From contig JAGVGO010000118.1 of assembly GCA_020057085.1 (NCBI GenBank), positions 1 through 36,126 on the forward strand: a stretch of 36,126 nucleotides of DNA, written 5' to 3'. Positions 12,984-21,851 of the stretch are shown here, one piece after another. The stretch's first letter is position 1; every line of letters starts with the position of its first letter. Made by a program: the position numbers and the translations under genes. Below the pieces are notes generated by a model, which made no database searches, was not told where the DNA came from, and saw only the letters and a list, made by a program, of their open reading frames with translations. Origin of the DNA: Planctomycetota bacterium (lineage in GTDB: Bacteria; Planctomycetota; Uabimicrobiia; Uabimicrobiales; JABWCH01).

Positions 12984-15900
12984 TTACTTATACACTTCCC
13001 ACGCTGTGGCCACCATTGCTTCTTTGCCATATTTTTGCAACAACAACAGCCCTCTTTTCTCTTCTCCCGCGTAGAAATAGAGTACACCAAGGGCCAGCTC
13101 GACGAGGTCGCTGCGACGATTTTTGCTTAATGACTCCATGTTTTGCATGCCAAGTTCACTTATTTTCAGCATAATATCCTCGTCTTTCACTGTCTTCAGG
13201 AAAATGGTTCCTTCGCCCACTTTAAGAACTTTGCCGGTAAATTTTTCGTTTGTGTATGTATAGAAAGTGGAGCGTCGGTTGGTCATTTTTTGCGCCTCTT
13301 TTTCCGCCAGAGCGAACAACTCTCGCAGGCCATCATGCTCACGCCGCAAGGTGGCAAGGTAGCTGTCGAGCAATTTTTTCATATGCGGGCTGCTGGTGGT
13401 GATGTTCGCCATTTCTTGCAGCAGGCGGGTTGCTTCTGCAAATTTACGTGCCTGCATGGCATCACGGTAGCCCTGCAAAAACTGTTGACGATAGCGGTTG
13501 TTAAATTCTGCGACATTGCCTTGCTTCTGCTCGACCTCAGTTTTATTGGCATCCACTTTCTGTTTCAGTTGCTGGAGAAGATTCTGGTTTTGCTGGTAGC
13601 GTTCCTGTAAAGAGGGGACATCGCGTAGAAACTCTTCTAAGGCTGCCTCATCACTGGTCCATGCCTGCGATGGCAGGTCTGACGGCATGGCCATGCGTTG
13701 GCTGGCCGTCTGCAAAGATTGGCTCTCCTGTACTAAGACTTCCTGCGCATTTTGTACGATTCGTTCCTTCATCTTGACCAACTTGTCCTGATAAGATTCC
13801 CCCAGCATGTCGTTAGTGCGCTGCAACTCTTGAGGAAAATGTTTACACGCCTGCCAGGCTTCGGGCAGCTTGTGCAGCTGGTAACTCATGGTGATTTTCT
13901 GGTAACACACGTCGGCCTCGCGTGCAATCTCTTTTTGCAAGCGGCTAACGAGACTTCGCACGTCGGGTATCAGCAAGGCATGCATATAACGCTCCTGAAA
14001 AGATTGTGCAGCTTCCAGTTTGCTCAGTTTGTCCTCGATTGTGGTCTGCGGGCGCATGGCGACAGCTTGCCATTTGTGCCGTAATTCCGCTATCTGTAAC
14101 TGCAGTTTCTCGATTTCAGCCAACAAGAGCGCCACGGCGTTTTGTTCGCTTAACAGGTGATAGCTGGCATACACCCCTTGCTGGCGGCAATGACTGTCCC
14201 ACTTGAATTCTTGCAGATTTTGCATAACTGGGGTAATGAGATCGAGATAGCGACTCACTTCACTTTTGTCCATCAGTCGCCTCACTTCCTGCCACAGATG
14301 CCCTATCTTGACGGAGCCTGCGGCCAGCGATTTAGCACCGAACAATTCGCTACCTCGTGGTATCTCATTGCGCACGACGCGGGTGAAAAGTTCCTTGTTA
14401 GAGGTGAAGACAAGGCAATCTTCCACGATGCCGACAGTGGGAGCGAGAGCGATTTGCATTTGCAGCACGGAAAGGTCAACGGTGTACGCAGAAACATTGC
14501 CAATTTGCCATCGGCTGCAAGCATCAGGCGGCATCTGCGTGGGGAGGCGACTGAAAAGAGTGTTGAGCAACTTGCTGGTAATGGAAGCATCACGGAGCGA
14601 GGCAGCGAAAAGGACATCACAGCTTGGCTGCTCTAAAGATTGCGGCAGATTATATACCACCAGCAAGAACTGCCCCAGGCAATTCAAGATAACCTCTTTT
14701 TCGATGACAATGTTGATATCGAACGTCGCAGCCAACTGTTTCTGCAGTTGCTGCATTAACTCTTGCATACTTTTTGCCGGAGCATTGGGCATGGATTGCA
14801 GTATCTTATCGAGTTCGTTCTTGAGCATCTGCCAACTCTGCACTATATCGCTGTTTACACATGAACACAGCAGGGGATCGCCGCTAATGCGCTGCATAAA
14901 CGGGATAGCTTTGCCGCTTCCTGTCTGGTAGAGATTGATCAATTCCGAATCTTTCTTGAGGTGCAGATAGCTCGACACCTGGATGCCGTTCGCCGCAATT
15001 TCGTAGGCAACGGCGCTGGCCAGCATATCTTTTTTCCAGATCGCCTCATGGAACAATGACTCTACGCCGGGCATGTTCATATACACATAGCCGTCACGCC
15101 GAGCGGCAAGGTTTTGCATCGTTGTCTGAAATTCCTCCAGCTCATAAAACCTCTTACCACGTCCCAGGATATCCTGTTGGAAACAAGATACCAGGTTTTG
15201 TTTATTGAGTGCGGTGTAGAATAGCGCGTATTGCCCCTGGCAACATAAGATGATACTGGGGCTGGCCTTTTGGTCGAGCATGCAATTGACACCGCCAATC
15301 CTGTCCTTGACCAGCGGCGGCAATGGCAATTTGGTCGGATTTTGCATCACTTCGATCAACTTGTTGGCATTGCCAAGAGTCGTGAATAGTACAAAATGCA
15401 GGTCTTGTAACGAAGAGCCGGTAACTGCCACACCAAGCGGCGCATCCACCGCTATACCCATCTCTTTGTAGAAATTGGCATCGAGCAAGTTGCCGCCAGT
15501 GGTGGCCTGGCTCAACTGCACAAGGTTTTCATGCAGGCGTGGGTATGCCTGCAGATTGAGTTTGCGCAGTAACCCTTCGAATGAATCACACACCAGCACC
15601 ATCTTCGTGGTGGCCGGCAGGAATTTGCCAAAGCCTATGCTCGCTGTCTGCCGCACACTAAAATACCAGTAGGCACCTGCCGCCAGTACCAACGCGACAA
15701 GCAGCAATGCCATGGCTGGTATTTTGGTCTGCTGTGAACGTCTGGCAGGAGCTTGAGCCCGGTATGACATCGCTTGCGGCGTGCTTACTCGCTCGGCTAC
15801 AGGTACAGCTTGGCGTACCTCCACTGCTTCGTCGAGCATGGCTGGTTGCGGGCGCATACGCACTGTCGCTTCTCCTGCTATATCTATCTCTTCTATCTCT

Positions 15901-17147
15901 TGCGCGGCGAGGACAGACGGCTTGGTCTGCACAGGCGGTATGCGTTTTTTATCCACCCCGAGCATTTCCAGCAAGGCACGCGGGGTTGGCCGTAAAGTTT
16001 TGTCGGCGCTTAGTAACACAGAGACAGCATGGCAGATTTGCGGTGGCACATACATGGCTGTATCATGAATCTGTTCCGGCGTTATGGTGAAAGCCTGCGC
16101 CAATTTTTGTTCGTACTCTTTGCTGTTGAGAGCGGAGAGTGGTGGTTCACCTACTACCAGCTTGTAAAAAATCGCTCCCAGAGAGAACATGTCGGCCATT
16201 ACATCCACTCCGCTCGGATTGCTGACCTGTTCGGGTGCACTGTAGTTGGAAATGACCATCCTCGCGCCAGGCAGCGTCAAATTGCTTTCGAGCGATTTGA
16301 GCAGGAAAAAACCGGTCAGCCGTACCTCACCATCTTTGTCAACCAGCAAATTTTCCGGAGAAAGATTGCGGCAAGAATAGCCATAGTCTTGCAATATCGC
16401 CAGCCCTCTGCTTACAGCGCAGACAATGTCTCTAGCTTCGTCGGACGACAGAATCGCTTTGCGGGCACTAAAATTTTCAAGTGTCTCCCCTGCGAAATAA
16501 TCCATCACCACATAAGCCAAAAATTTTTCGGGTATGTGCTGGATATCGTGGATTTTGATGAAAAATGGTGCCTCGATGGCCTTGAAGTGTTCTGCCGCCC
16601 GCAAGAAACGTTTGACCACGTCCTTGTTGTTGGTGTAAGACGGACGTAGAATCTTGAGGGCCTTACCATTCTTGGTTTTGTAGATGAGAGTGGTGGGGCC
16701 TTCTTCAATTTTTTCGAGAGAGCCGTACGTGTTTTCCAGGTACGTTTTCGTTTCTTTGGGCAAAACCTCCTGTTCGCGCCGGTATCTGCCGTCAATCATC
16801 GTACCGTTGGGGAAGGTGAAGCGAAAATTGTGGTTGCCCATATCCTGCATATCCAGCACAAACTGCTCACCGGCACCTTTGTGCACATCCACTTTCTTGT
16901 TGCTGATATGTACCGCATCCCGGCATAACAAAGTCATCTTTTGCTCAGACAGAATGCACACCACATGCTGTAGGGAGAGTCCTTTGATGTGAATGTAATC
17001 TTCTGCGCCTTTACCAATGGAAATATGTGTCACCTGTGTTTCGGGGACAAACAACTGCAACCTGCTTTCCAGGGTTTCTCTTTTTACACTGTATTCGTTG
17101 CCCAGTCTGGTGATGTGCAACCGCCAGGAATTACAAGAACTTGACAT
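12984..17147 (-). CDS. Giant membrane pseudokinase with FHA-like N-terminus
   Basis: A 1387-residue protein. Residues 15-125 look like an FHA domain (HISIGKGAEDYIHIKGLSLQ, then FPNGTMIDGRYRRE). Residues 140-390 are a Ser/Thr-kinase fold: ALKILRP keeps the ATP lysine and SAPEQV keeps the APE motif. The catalytic loop is CRNLSPEN (HRD Asp replaced by Asn261), and DFG is replaced by TGF, so catalysis is unlikely. A linker leads to one TM helix (about 478-498). An exported region resembles DUF3352-like proteins, and the C-terminal third is rich in coiled coils. Start ATG 17147 follows GAAAGGGCGAGT; a TTG 42 bases upstream is an alternative. Cotranscription with rsmH and ftsL suggests a link to cell-wall growth or division. 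Confidence 0.8.
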   Translation of the reverse strand: MSSSCNSWRLHITRLGNEYSVKRETLESRLQLFVPETQVTHISIGKGAEDYIHIKGLSLQHVVCILSEQKMTLLCRDAVHISNKKVDVHKGAGEQFVLDMQDMGNHNFRFTFPNGTMIDGRYRREQEVLPKETKTYLENTYGSLEKIEEGPTTLIYKTKNGKALKILRPSYTNNKDVVKRFLRAAEHFKAIEAPFFIKIHDIQHIPEKFLAYVVMDYFAGETLENFSARKAILSSDEARDIVCAVSRGLAILQDYGYSCRNLSPENLLVDKDGEVRLTGFFLLKSLESNLTLPGARMVISNYSAPEQVSNPSGVDVMADMFSLGAIFYKLVVGEPPLSALNSKEYEQKLAQAFTITPEQIHDTAMYVPPQICHAVSVLLSADKTLRPTPRALLEMLGVDKKRIPPVQTKPSVLAAQEIEEIDIAGEATVRMRPQPAMLDEAVEVRQAVPVAERVSTPQAMSYRAQAPARRSQQTKIPAMALLLVALVLAAGAYWYFSVRQTASIGFGKFLPATTKMVLVCDSFEGLLRKLNLQAYPRLHENLVQLSQATTGGNLLDANFYKEMGIAVDAPLGVAVTGSSLQDLHFVLFTTLGNANKLIEVMQNPTKLPLPPLVKDRIGGVNCMLDQKASPSIILCCQGQYALFYTALNKQNLVSCFQQDILGRGKRFYELEEFQTTMQNLAARRDGYVYMNMPGVESLFHEAIWKKDMLASAVAYEIAANGIQVSSYLHLKKDSELINLYQTGSGKAIPFMQRISGDPLLCSCVNSDIVQSWQMLKNELDKILQSMPNAPAKSMQELMQQLQKQLAATFDINIVIEKEVILNCLGQFLLVVYNLPQSLEQPSCDVLFAASLRDASITSKLLNTLFSRLPTQMPPDACSRWQIGNVSAYTVDLSVLQMQIALAPTVGIVEDCLVFTSNKELFTRVVRNEIPRGSELFGAKSLAAGSVKIGHLWQEVRRLMDKSEVSRYLDLITPVMQNLQEFKWDSHCRQQGVYASYHLLSEQNAVALLLAEIEKLQLQIAELRHKWQAVAMRPQTTIEDKLSKLEAAQSFQERYMHALLIPDVRSLVSRLQKEIAREADVCYQKITMSYQLHKLPEAWQACKHFPQELQRTNDMLGESYQDKLVKMKERIVQNAQEVLVQESQSLQTASQRMAMPSDLPSQAWTSDEAALEEFLRDVPSLQERYQQNQNLLQQLKQKVDANKTEVEQKQGNVAEFNNRYRQQFLQGYRDAMQARKFAEATRLLQEMANITTSSPHMKKLLDSYLATLRREHDGLRELFALAEKEAQKMTNRRSTFYTYTNEKFTGKVLKVGEGTIFLKTVKDEDIMLKISELGMQNMESLSKNRRSDLVELALGVLYFYAGEEKRGLLLLQKYGKEAMVATAWEVYK

Positions 17148-17193
17148 ACTCGCCCTTTCAGAAAACGCCTTTGCCGAATTTTTCGACAATCAC

Positions 17194-17222
17194 ATTGTAA
17201 CAATTTAGTATCGCAAAAGCAA
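17194..17222 (-). promoter_or_regulatory. Promoter of pseudokinase-rsmH-ftsL operon
   Basis: Minus strand: TTGCTT (17222-17217), a 17-bp spacer, TACAAT (17199-17194). The expected leader is about 40 nt to ATG 17147. Confidence 0.65.
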
Positions 17223-17278
17223 GCACTGCAACACAATGTCAGGGCACCCATCCGCACGGGACGTTTTGTTTCATAGAA

Positions 17279-18187
17279 TTATTTGACCGGCAGCGCCAAC
17301 GCGTAGTTTCCTTTGTAACAGGGCACAAGCAGCGATTTTTCGTCTGCTCCTAAAGAAATATCGGCAGGCGCCGCCAGTTTGTCGCTTACCACAGTAGCTT
17401 CGCCTTGTGGTGTGATGCGGTAGATCGTGCCAGTGCCAAATGACGACAAGTACAGATTGCCTTTTTTGTCGAAGGCAATGCCATCGGGGTTGGTAAACTG
17501 CCTCTCCCATTTGCGGCTGGCTTTACCGTCGGCAGAGATAGTGAGTACTTCGCCACTTTGCCAACACACTACGGTAAGGAGTCCACTCAATGGGTCAAGA
17601 GCTACGCCATTGGGCAATGCCAGCAAGGTGTCACGACAGAAGACCTGTGCTTGGCTCTTGCCGGCATCCGACACATTGGGGACGAGACGGAAAATGAGAT
17701 TGTCAAACGTAGCCGAGATGTACAGGCAGTCTGGCGCCGCCACCAAGTCGTTGAGTCCTTTGGCACCGAGCGAAGAGAGCGAATAGCTGAAAATTTTTTG
17801 CGCCGTGGCGGGCACAAAGCCTTTGATCGTGTCGCCGTCGCATACGTACAGGTTGTTTTGCCAGAAGGCAATGCCAGAGGGGGAGTCAAGATCAACGATA
17901 AACTGTTGAATATCCATTTCGCCCTGCTCGTTCAAACGCGAAATATAGCCATTCCGCTCGCTTTTTGGCGGCGCCGTGACGATGTTGGAAATGAAATATT
18001 TCTTGCTCGTCGCGTCATACTGGAAACTTTCCGGCATTTCGAGATCCCGCACCGTAAACAGCGGAGACAGCTTGGCCAAATCGCCGGACGCATCCTGCGC
18101 CGCTGCTGCCACGTTCGCTTCCCTGCGGTAATCGTCACACGCAGGCAGAACAAGAAGTAAGAACAGACATAATGTTGTGCGTAGCAT
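17279..18187 (-). CDS. SMP-30/NHL-type beta-propeller lipoprotein
   Basis: A 302-residue protein with a lipoprotein signal: MLRTTLCLFLLLVLPAC, lipobox LPAC with Cys17 as the lipidated residue. The mature part is a six-bladed beta-propeller of the SMP-30/gluconolactonase class. Recurrent blade motifs are SPSGIAFWQNNLYVCDGD, LNDLVAAPDCLYISATF, PNGVALDPLSGLLTVVCW, NPDGIAFDKKGNLYLSSF and APADISLGADEKSLLVPC. The acid/Asn residues that bind metal in true lactonases are partly recognisable (NDL, NPDG), but a substrate cannot be named. Probably anchored in the periplasm. ATG 18187 follows AAGGA. It ends 131 bp before the pseudokinase start, which has its own promoter. Confidence 0.82.
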   Translation of the reverse strand: MLRTTLCLFLLLVLPACDDYRREANVAAAAQDASGDLAKLSPLFTVRDLEMPESFQYDATSKKYFISNIVTAPPKSERNGYISRLNEQGEMDIQQFIVDLDSPSGIAFWQNNLYVCDGDTIKGFVPATAQKIFSYSLSSLGAKGLNDLVAAPDCLYISATFDNLIFRLVPNVSDAGKSQAQVFCRDTLLALPNGVALDPLSGLLTVVCWQSGEVLTISADGKASRKWERQFTNPDGIAFDKKGNLYLSSFGTGTIYRITPQGEATVVSDKLAAPADISLGADEKSLLVPCYKGNYALALPVK

Positions 18188-18201
18188 AGGGTTTCCTTGT
18201 T

Positions 18202-18247
18202 CCTGGCCCTAAAGTGCCAGGCGTTACAACTATGCCGCATCCGCGGC
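18202..18247. repeat. Tandem stem-loops upstream of the lipoprotein gene
   Basis: CCTGGC/GCCAGG (18202-18207 with 18216-18221) is followed by GTTACAACTAT and a second hairpin GCCGC-ATCC-GCGGC (18234-18247). The layout (stem, short AT-rich linker, GC stem) parallels 1988-2020 and 30776-30820. Transcribed leftward, it lies in the leader of the lipoprotein gene. Confidence 0.45.
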
Positions 18248-18281
18248 AAAAATTTTTACACTCGCATCGAAAATTATTTCC

Positions 18282-18336
18282 AATAATGTCTATTGTACAT
18301 TATTTATTTTTCAAAGTTTACAAATTTTGCTATAAT
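18282..18336 (+). promoter_or_regulatory. Promoter of the sensor-less histidine kinase with upstream dyad
   Basis: TTTTCA (18308-18313), a 17-bp spacer and a consensus TATAAT (18331-18336) with extended -10 TGC. Immediately upstream lies the dyad AATAATGT-N7-ACATTATT (18282-18304), a possible activator or repressor site. The leader is about 43 nt. Confidence 0.6.
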
Positions 18337-18385
18337 CATAAAAATTCTGTTGTACCTGTTAAATTCATTCATGCGAGCACTTTTT

Positions 18386-19111
18386 ATGAGTACGCCGGAC
18401 AAAGAGAAGCCAAAAGGGGTAAAGAGACCTTTTGATTTTTTCACTATTTGGGCTCACGACTTAAATACTCCTCTCAATGCCGTGGAGTCGTATCTCAATC
18501 TACTGAGCAATCGCATTCTGGGAGATGAAATAGCTCCCTACATTCCTCTGGTAGAAAAATGTATTGGACGCATAAACGAGGCGCGCGAGATTGTCAAAGA
18601 TGCCGCAGATCTGGGACGCATCAGAGCACCTGAGACGCAGCGACAGTTGACGACCGTGGCGGTGTTTCCTCTTGTGGAGGGCGTGATCACCAGCTTCACC
18701 AAGGAAGCGAGTGAAAGGAATATCTCGTTATCTCTTGGCGGAGATGAACGACTCAGTATGGCCGCCGTAGCAGCCGAAATGAAACTCATGTTACGGCATC
18801 TCATCTCCAACGCCATCAAGTATAACAAAGACAAAGGTACAGTTACGGTAACTATCGCTAAACGGCAAGAGAAAATTTGCAAAATTTGCATTGAGGTGGC
18901 TGACACCGGCATTGGTATGTCACCTGAAGAGCAGCGTAAAATTTTCCAGGAATTTGTCCGGATCAAGAATCGTAAGACCACGGGCATACCTGGCAGCGGT
19001 CTGGGGCTGGCCATCGTCAAACGGCTGGCCGATTTATACGGCGGCGAGATTTCCGTGGTCAGCAGCCCGGATCGTGGCAGTAGATTTTCTCTCCATCTTC
19101 CACTCGCCTAG
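18386..19111 (+). CDS. Cytosolic histidine kinase core without sensor domain
   Basis: A 241-residue protein made of little more than HisKA and HATPase domains. The H-box is FFTIWAHDLNTPLNAVESYL, with His24 near the very N-terminus. ATP-binding motifs are HLISNAIKYNKD (N-box), EVADTGIGMSPEEQ, IFQEF and GSGLGLAIVKRLADLYGG. Start ATG 18386 is chosen to fit the promoter; upstream ATGs at 18371 and 18293 would add residues within or next to the promoter. No signal-input domain and no response regulator adjoin it, so it must be controlled by a partner protein. It is followed after 20 bp by the YciB-like gene in the same orientation. Confidence 0.85.
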   Translation: MSTPDKEKPKGVKRPFDFFTIWAHDLNTPLNAVESYLNLLSNRILGDEIAPYIPLVEKCIGRINEAREIVKDAADLGRIRAPETQRQLTTVAVFPLVEGVITSFTKEASERNISLSLGGDERLSMAAVAAEMKLMLRHLISNAIKYNKDKGTVTVTIAKRQEKICKICIEVADTGIGMSPEEQRKIFQEFVRIKNRKTTGIPGSGLGLAIVKRLADLYGGEISVVSSPDRGSRFSLHLPLA

Positions 19112-19131
19112 ACTGAGACTGAGGATATATT

Positions 19132-19821
19132 ATGCCCGACAAACCTCCTGCCGCACCAGGCTTGGTGCTGTCACGTTCGCAACTGATCTTCAACCTGCTC
19201 TATTCCCTGGTGCCGTTGATCGGTTTTTGGCTGGTAGAAAAATACTGGGGACTGGAGGCGGGCATCGTCGTCGCCATCGTACTTGGTATCGGTGAGGTAG
19301 CATGGGTGTACTGGCGTGAACGGCGCTGGGAACCTTTTTCTCTGTGGAGTGCCGTGCTGGTTATCGTTATGGGAATCGTCAGTTGGCAACTGGAAAGCGG
19401 CAAAATATTACTGCTCAAACCTGCTATCATCGAGGCCGTGTTTGCCTCGGTGTTTATCGTTTCTTCCATTGCCAAGAAGCCGTTCATGCTGCTCATGGCG
19501 CAAAAACAGTTCGGCAAGGTTGAGTTCAATTCTATGCAGCTACGTTATTTCAACGGTGTCAACTGGCGCATCGGGCTTTTGTTCCTGCTGCATACGATGA
19601 TGACCGTGTATGCCGCGCTATGGTTGTCGAGCGATGCCTGGTTCTTTGCCAAAGGTGTGCTGTTTTACATTTTGCTGGCGCTCTTTTTCTTGGGCGAATT
19701 TGTCTATGCACGTTTTATCGTGAGACCCAGGATGCAGCGTGAGATAGAAAATCAACGGGCGTTTCTCACTTACCAGCGTGAGCTGATCGAGCGCATGCGC
19801 AGGGGCGAGCACAAAAATTAG
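19132..19821 (+). CDS. YciB/IspZ-like inner membrane protein
   Basis: A 229-residue protein with five or six hydrophobic helices (LIFNLLYSLVPLIGFWLV, AGIVVAIVLGIGEVAWVY, LWSAVLVIVMGIVSW, IIEAVFASVFIVSSI, and two near 150-190) and a basic C-terminal tail. The segment SGKILLLKPAIIEAVFASV...KKPFMLLM followed by NGVNWRIGLLFLL matches the pattern of YciB/IspZ (intracellular septation protein A) relatives. YciB affects envelope integrity and septation in enterobacteria. The tail (IENQRAFLTYQRELIERMRRG) is longer than usual. Start ATG 19132 follows GAGGA. Its last 4 bp overlap the end of the opposing hybrid kinase gene. Confidence 0.65.
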   Translation: MPDKPPAAPGLVLSRSQLIFNLLYSLVPLIGFWLVEKYWGLEAGIVVAIVLGIGEVAWVYWRERRWEPFSLWSAVLVIVMGIVSWQLESGKILLLKPAIIEAVFASVFIVSSIAKKPFMLLMAQKQFGKVEFNSMQLRYFNGVNWRIGLLFLLHTMMTVYAALWLSSDAWFFAKGVLFYILLALFFLGEFVYARFIVRPRMQREIENQRAFLTYQRELIERMRRGEHKN

Positions 19822-21851
19822 CTCTTGTTCGGTTTCGCCAGCAACTGCTTCAACTTTAGCAACAGCTCGCCGACGGTGTAGGGTTTTGCCAGAAAGTGAA
19901 ACCCTTGTTGCTGGAATGTCTCTATGAACGAGGGCTGTTCAGAGTAGCCGCTCGCCAGCAGGATGCGCAGGTCTCTTTGCTTTGCAAGCAAAGATGTGGC
20001 CAGTTGCAGGCCATTTTGATCGGGGAGCACCACATCACTGAACAACACCTCGAAATGGTTTTGCTCGCACGCGAACGCGGCGAACGCTTCCTGGGCGTTC
20101 GCGGTGGCATACACGTTATACCCATGTTTGCTCAACATCTTGCTGGCAAACAACCGCAATTTTTCCTCGTCTTCCACCAGTAAAATGTGTTCACCGTTGC
20201 CACGGGAGGCTTGGAAAGCGGCTGTGTCTTTCTTCTTCTGTTCGGGTCGTTCGGCGACGTGCGGCAAATAGATTTTGAACTCCGCGCCGTGCCCCGGTTC
20301 GCTGTCAACATGAATCCAGCCATTGTGCTGCTCTACAATGCCGTAAACCACAGATAAGCCAAGCCCGGTACCTCGATCTTTTTCCTTGGTGGTGAAAAAC
20401 GGCTCGAACAGATGTTGCATGACTTCCTTGCTCATACCTGTTCCGGTGTCGGTTACCGACAGGCAAACAAATATGCCGGGCCGACCCAACAGCATCGGTT
20501 TGACGTCTTCCGTCGTCAGTGTCAGGCTGCGCGTCGCCAGCCATATCTTACCACCTCCGGGCATAGCATCGCGCGCATTGACAATCAGATTCATGACGAC
20601 CTGTTCGATCTGGCTGGAGTCTGCGTTGACGGTAGCCGGTTCGGTCTCGAACACCGTGGTAAGTTCGATATCTTCGCTGATGAGCCGGCGCAGCAGGCTT
20701 TGCATATTGCTCAACAGTTCATTGAGGTCTAAAATTCGGGGCTGGTGCTGTTGTTTCCGGCTAAAAGCGAGTAACTGGCGCGTCAGCGCGGCCGCCTGTT
20801 GGCCGATTTTCTTGATTTCCGCTATGTCCGGCCGCAATTCATGATTTTCGCTAAGCCCATCCAGCAACAGGTCGCTATAGCCGATGATAGCGGTGAGTAA
20901 ATTGTTGAAGTCGTGCGCTACACCCCCGGCAAGTAGCCCCACGGCGTCCATTTTTTGCGCTTGCAAGAGTTGTGCCTGTATCTTTTCTTTTTCTTCCTCG
21001 CTCTTTTTTCGCTCGCTGATATCGGCGATATAGCCTTCGAGAGCCACCAACTCACCTTGCGGCGAGAAGACGCCCTGGCCTTGTTCCCACACCCACTTCA
21101 TGTGATTTTGCGCATCGTAAATACGGTAGGTCAGCTCGAATGGGACACCTTGGGTCACCGCCTTCTGTACATCGCCCCATACTTTTGCCCGATCTGCAGG
21201 ATGTATCAGTTGACCGTACGAGACGCTGCGAGCGTTAATCAATGCTTCTGCATCGTAGCCGGTCAGTGCTTTGCAACCATGACTGACAAATTCCAAGGTC
21301 CAGTCTTGGTCGTTATGGCAACGGTACACCATGCCCGGCAGATTGCTCATCAAGGTAAGCAAGGTACGCTGTGTCTCACGCAACTCGCGTTCCGTGCGTT
21401 TCAATGTTGTGATATCGGTGACTATGCCCAGTATGGAGATGTCGCCTTCGTAGGTGATGAGTTCGGTGGAGATGATAGTCTCGATTTTTTGTTGCAATTT
21501 GGTAACGACAGCACATTCATAAGAAGGAGAGCAGATGCCGCGCATGTGCTTGTAAAAATTTTTAACGACGAGATCGCGCGATTCAGTGGCGATCAACGTA
21601 AGAAAATCGAATTGATCGGCGTAAAATTCGGCACGGCTATATCCCATCACTGTTTCACATTGGCGGTTGGCATATATGATGCGGCCACGCTGGTTAATGA
21701 AAATCATGTTGGGTGATTGCTCGGCCAAGGCCTGAAACTTATCCTCAGCTTTGGCCAGTTCCAGTTGTAATCGTCGAATTTCCAGCACCAGTTCTTCCCT
21801 GCTTTTTCCTACCTTTTCCATTTTTCCCTCCATTTCGCCGGCGACGGTCAT
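19818..21851 (-). CDS. Hybrid histidine kinase: PAS-PAS-HisKA-HATPase-receiver
   Basis: A 677-residue cytosolic protein. A short coiled coil (12-40) leads to PAS 1 (about 40-150, ALAEQSPNMIFINQRGRIIYAN) and PAS 2 (about 165-280, a PAS_3-like fold ending GYIADISERK). The H-box is GGVAHDFNNLLTAIIGYSDL (His313), typical of HisKA kinases with C-terminal receivers. ATP-binding motifs: NLIVNARDAMPGGG, DTGTGM, FFTTK, GTGLGLSVVYGI. The receiver (about 555-677) has VEDEE, phospho-Asp606 in SDVVLPD, and the conserved Lys in LAKPY. No output domain follows, so phosphate must move on to another protein. Its ATG overlaps the stop of the twin-kinase gene (ATGA), implying coupled synthesis. Confidence 0.92.
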   Translation of the reverse strand: MTVAGEMEGKMEKVGKSREELVLEIRRLQLELAKAEDKFQALAEQSPNMIFINQRGRIIYANRQCETVMGYSRAEFYADQFDFLTLIATESRDLVVKNFYKHMRGICSPSYECAVVTKLQQKIETIISTELITYEGDISILGIVTDITTLKRTERELRETQRTLLTLMSNLPGMVYRCHNDQDWTLEFVSHGCKALTGYDAEALINARSVSYGQLIHPADRAKVWGDVQKAVTQGVPFELTYRIYDAQNHMKWVWEQGQGVFSPQGELVALEGYIADISERKKSEEEKEKIQAQLLQAQKMDAVGLLAGGVAHDFNNLLTAIIGYSDLLLDGLSENHELRPDIAEIKKIGQQAAALTRQLLAFSRKQQHQPRILDLNELLSNMQSLLRRLISEDIELTTVFETEPATVNADSSQIEQVVMNLIVNARDAMPGGGKIWLATRSLTLTTEDVKPMLLGRPGIFVCLSVTDTGTGMSKEVMQHLFEPFFTTKEKDRGTGLGLSVVYGIVEQHNGWIHVDSEPGHGAEFKIYLPHVAERPEQKKKDTAAFQASRGNGEHILLVEDEEKLRLFASKMLSKHGYNVYATANAQEAFAAFACEQNHFEVLFSDVVLPDQNGLQLATSLLAKQRDLRILLASGYSEQPSFIETFQQQGFHFLAKPYTVGELLLKLKQLLAKPNKS

